In this document: piece after piece, positions 62,885 through 64,000 of the stretch
Numbering within the stretch: the stretch's first letter is position 1
Layout: each line of letters opens with the position of its first letter
Source: Ricordea florida
Lineage: Eukaryota > Cnidaria > Anthozoa > Corallimorpharia > Ricordeidae
Length of the DNA stretch: 64,000 nucleotides
Direction: 5' to 3'
Assembly (NCBI GenBank): GCA_949710005.1
Contig: OX453285.1
Location: 7,549,632-7,613,631, forward strand
Position numbers and translations under genes: made by a program
The notes under the pieces: model-generated
Database searches by the model: none
The model's input: the letters and a program-made list of their open reading frames with translations, nothing else
Told to the model about the DNA's origin: nothing

Positions 62885-63345
62885 TTGGTGGGAGGAAGGT
62901 GGGCGGGAAGGGAGGAAGAAAAGAGGGTGGGTGCGAAGAGAGGAGGGGGAGAGGGTGGGTGGGAAGGGAGGAGGGGTAGAGGGTTGGTGGGAAGAGAGTA
63001 GGGGGAGAGGGTGGGTGGGAATGGAGGAGGGGGAGAGGGTGGGTGGGAATGGAGGAGGGGGAGAGGGTGGGTAGGAAGGGAGGAGGGGGGAGAGGGTGAA
63101 TGGTAAGGGAGGAGGGGGAGAGGGTGGATGGGAAGGGAGGAGGGGGAGAGGGTGGGTGGGAAGGGAGGAGGGGGAGAGGTTGGGTGGAAAGGAAGGAGGG
63201 GGAGAGGGTGGGTGGGAAGAGAGGAGGGGGAGAGGGTGGGTGGGAAGGGAGGAGGGGGAAAGGGTGGGTGGGAAGGGAGGAGGGGAGAGGATGGGTGGGA
63301 AGGGAGCAGGGGGAGAGGGTGGGTGGGAAGGGAGGACGGAGGTGG
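62885..63345. repeat. G-rich 28-bp minisatellite, about 16 copies
   Basis: The unit contains GGGTGGGTGGGAAGGG followed by AGGAGGGGGAGA. Each copy alone satisfies a four-run G-quadruplex pattern with 1-2-nt loops, on the sense strand of the host gene. Confidence 0.95.
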
Positions 63346-63431
63346 GATAATTGTATCACTATTGTACTTTTATATATCCCTTCATTTGCACAGTTCCAAA
63401 ATTTGTATTGATACTCCTTTATATTTCGCAG

Positions 63432-63584
63432 GGTTTGACTGCAGTATTATTCCTACATGCCACAATGTATCAAACTGCTCAGGAAATGGCGTTTGCGTCG
63501 ACTTTGATGTCTGTAAATGCCATATGGAGTGGTCTGGCGCAAATTGTACAGAGTTCTCATGTGCTCACTTGGATTTTTGCTCAG
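63432..63584 (+). CDS. Host gene exon Q: EGF-like repeat and start of the next
   Basis: Phase 1-1 exon (TTTCGCAG acceptor, TCAG|GTATGT donor): CHNVSNCSGNGVCVDFDVCK, CHMEWSGANCTEFSC and AHLDFC, more than one EGF module. The gene continues past the window. Confidence 0.85.
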
Positions 63585-64000
63585 GTATGTAGCGAGCTAA
63601 AAAGGGACATTTTCTCACATCTTAAACTCTAAGCAGGACATCATCGTCATCACTGACCATTTTTATCCTCGTCGTGGTTATAACAATAACATAATAAGAT
63701 AGCAGCGATGATAATCATCACAGTGACCGTCATCTGAAATTATATTTTCACTCAGCTCAACATTATCGATCTTCATTATTTCAGAAGAGAGCACATGACC
63801 GAAATGACCAAGTTACGTTACCTCTGTCCAAATCTTGTGCCCCATTCACACCAACTAAACATGCTAAGTTGAATTAACACGGGCTTTTACACAGGATTTA
63901 AATAAACTTTAACATGTTCTTTCTATTTTTCCTACATGTCGTTCCAGTGAACTTTCAACCTAGCGCAAGCACATTAACACCACGCATGCGCACGAGGACC
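63585..64000. other. Host intron, start
   Basis: Contains GCCCCATTCACACCAACTAAACATG (in two parts, near 63,840), also present near 28,690, a dispersed repeat. No gene seen. Confidence 0.5.

Noticed and set aside
62868-63359. Pro/Ser-rich minus-strand frame of 163 residues and Gly-rich + frames
   Set aside because: By-products of the 28-bp G-rich minisatellite.

Overview
The window looks like nuclear DNA of a cnidarian, most likely a hexacoral. The evidence is AT-rich sequence, GT-AG introns, many short DNA-transposon relics, foldback repeats, and a multi-exon gene for an extracellular VWD/EGF-repeat protein whose exon phases can be chained on the + strand. I recognise 17 exons of this host gene from 1.3 kb to 63.6 kb: several N-terminal exons, then a von Willebrand factor D module (27.1-34.7 kb), then EGF-like exons on both sides of a very large intron (36,717-62,478). 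Introns before 36.8 kb are full of relics: PIF/Harbinger, Crypton/DUF3504-like, LINE, ISL2EU-like THAP/YqaJ, a 9-bp-TSD element, SINE-like pieces, minisatellites and palindromes.

The main feature is a terminally complete Polinton/Maverick (adintovirus-like endogenous virus) at 36,882-58,869, inserted in that intron. Its inverted repeats are about 270 and 295 bp and it is flanked by a 6-bp duplication TAATAG. It encodes a protein-primed family B DNA polymerase with an embedded HNH-type zinc domain, a D,D35E retrovirus-like integrase, a capsid-like protein, an A32/FtsK-type packaging ATPase, a penton-like minor capsid candidate, a set of small membrane proteins, an ssDNA-binding candidate, a DUF2493/YspA-like SLOG protein, a Cys/His repeat protein, and paralogous genes just inside each terminus. 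It is no longer intact: the polymerase has one in-frame amber, the ATPase one frameshift, and the capsid gene is split by about 4.4 kb of inserted DNA. That insert contains a 5'-truncated Penelope-like element with a GIY-YIG C-terminus and inverted flanks carrying hammerhead-ribozyme cores.

418 bp beyond this element lies a 2.16-kb unit (59,294-61,449) with long inverted repeats, 5-bp flanking repeats and a single gene: a capsid-like protein related to that of the large element. Its first 25 terminal bases match the large element at 20 positions, so it looks like a capsid-only non-autonomous relative. A third, 0.49-kb inverted-repeat element (9,493-9,981) carries a short fragment of the same capsid family.

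Inside the large element I see repeated control sequences: a CTTAAA(A)-type motif 18-32 nt upstream of seven late-region start codons, three copies of a TTTTGTAACA / 7-nt loop / TGTTACAAAA hairpin each starting 14 nt after a stop codon, and further hairpins, mostly with 7-nt loops, at gene junctions. These suggest compact transcription units with dedicated initiation and 3'-end signals.
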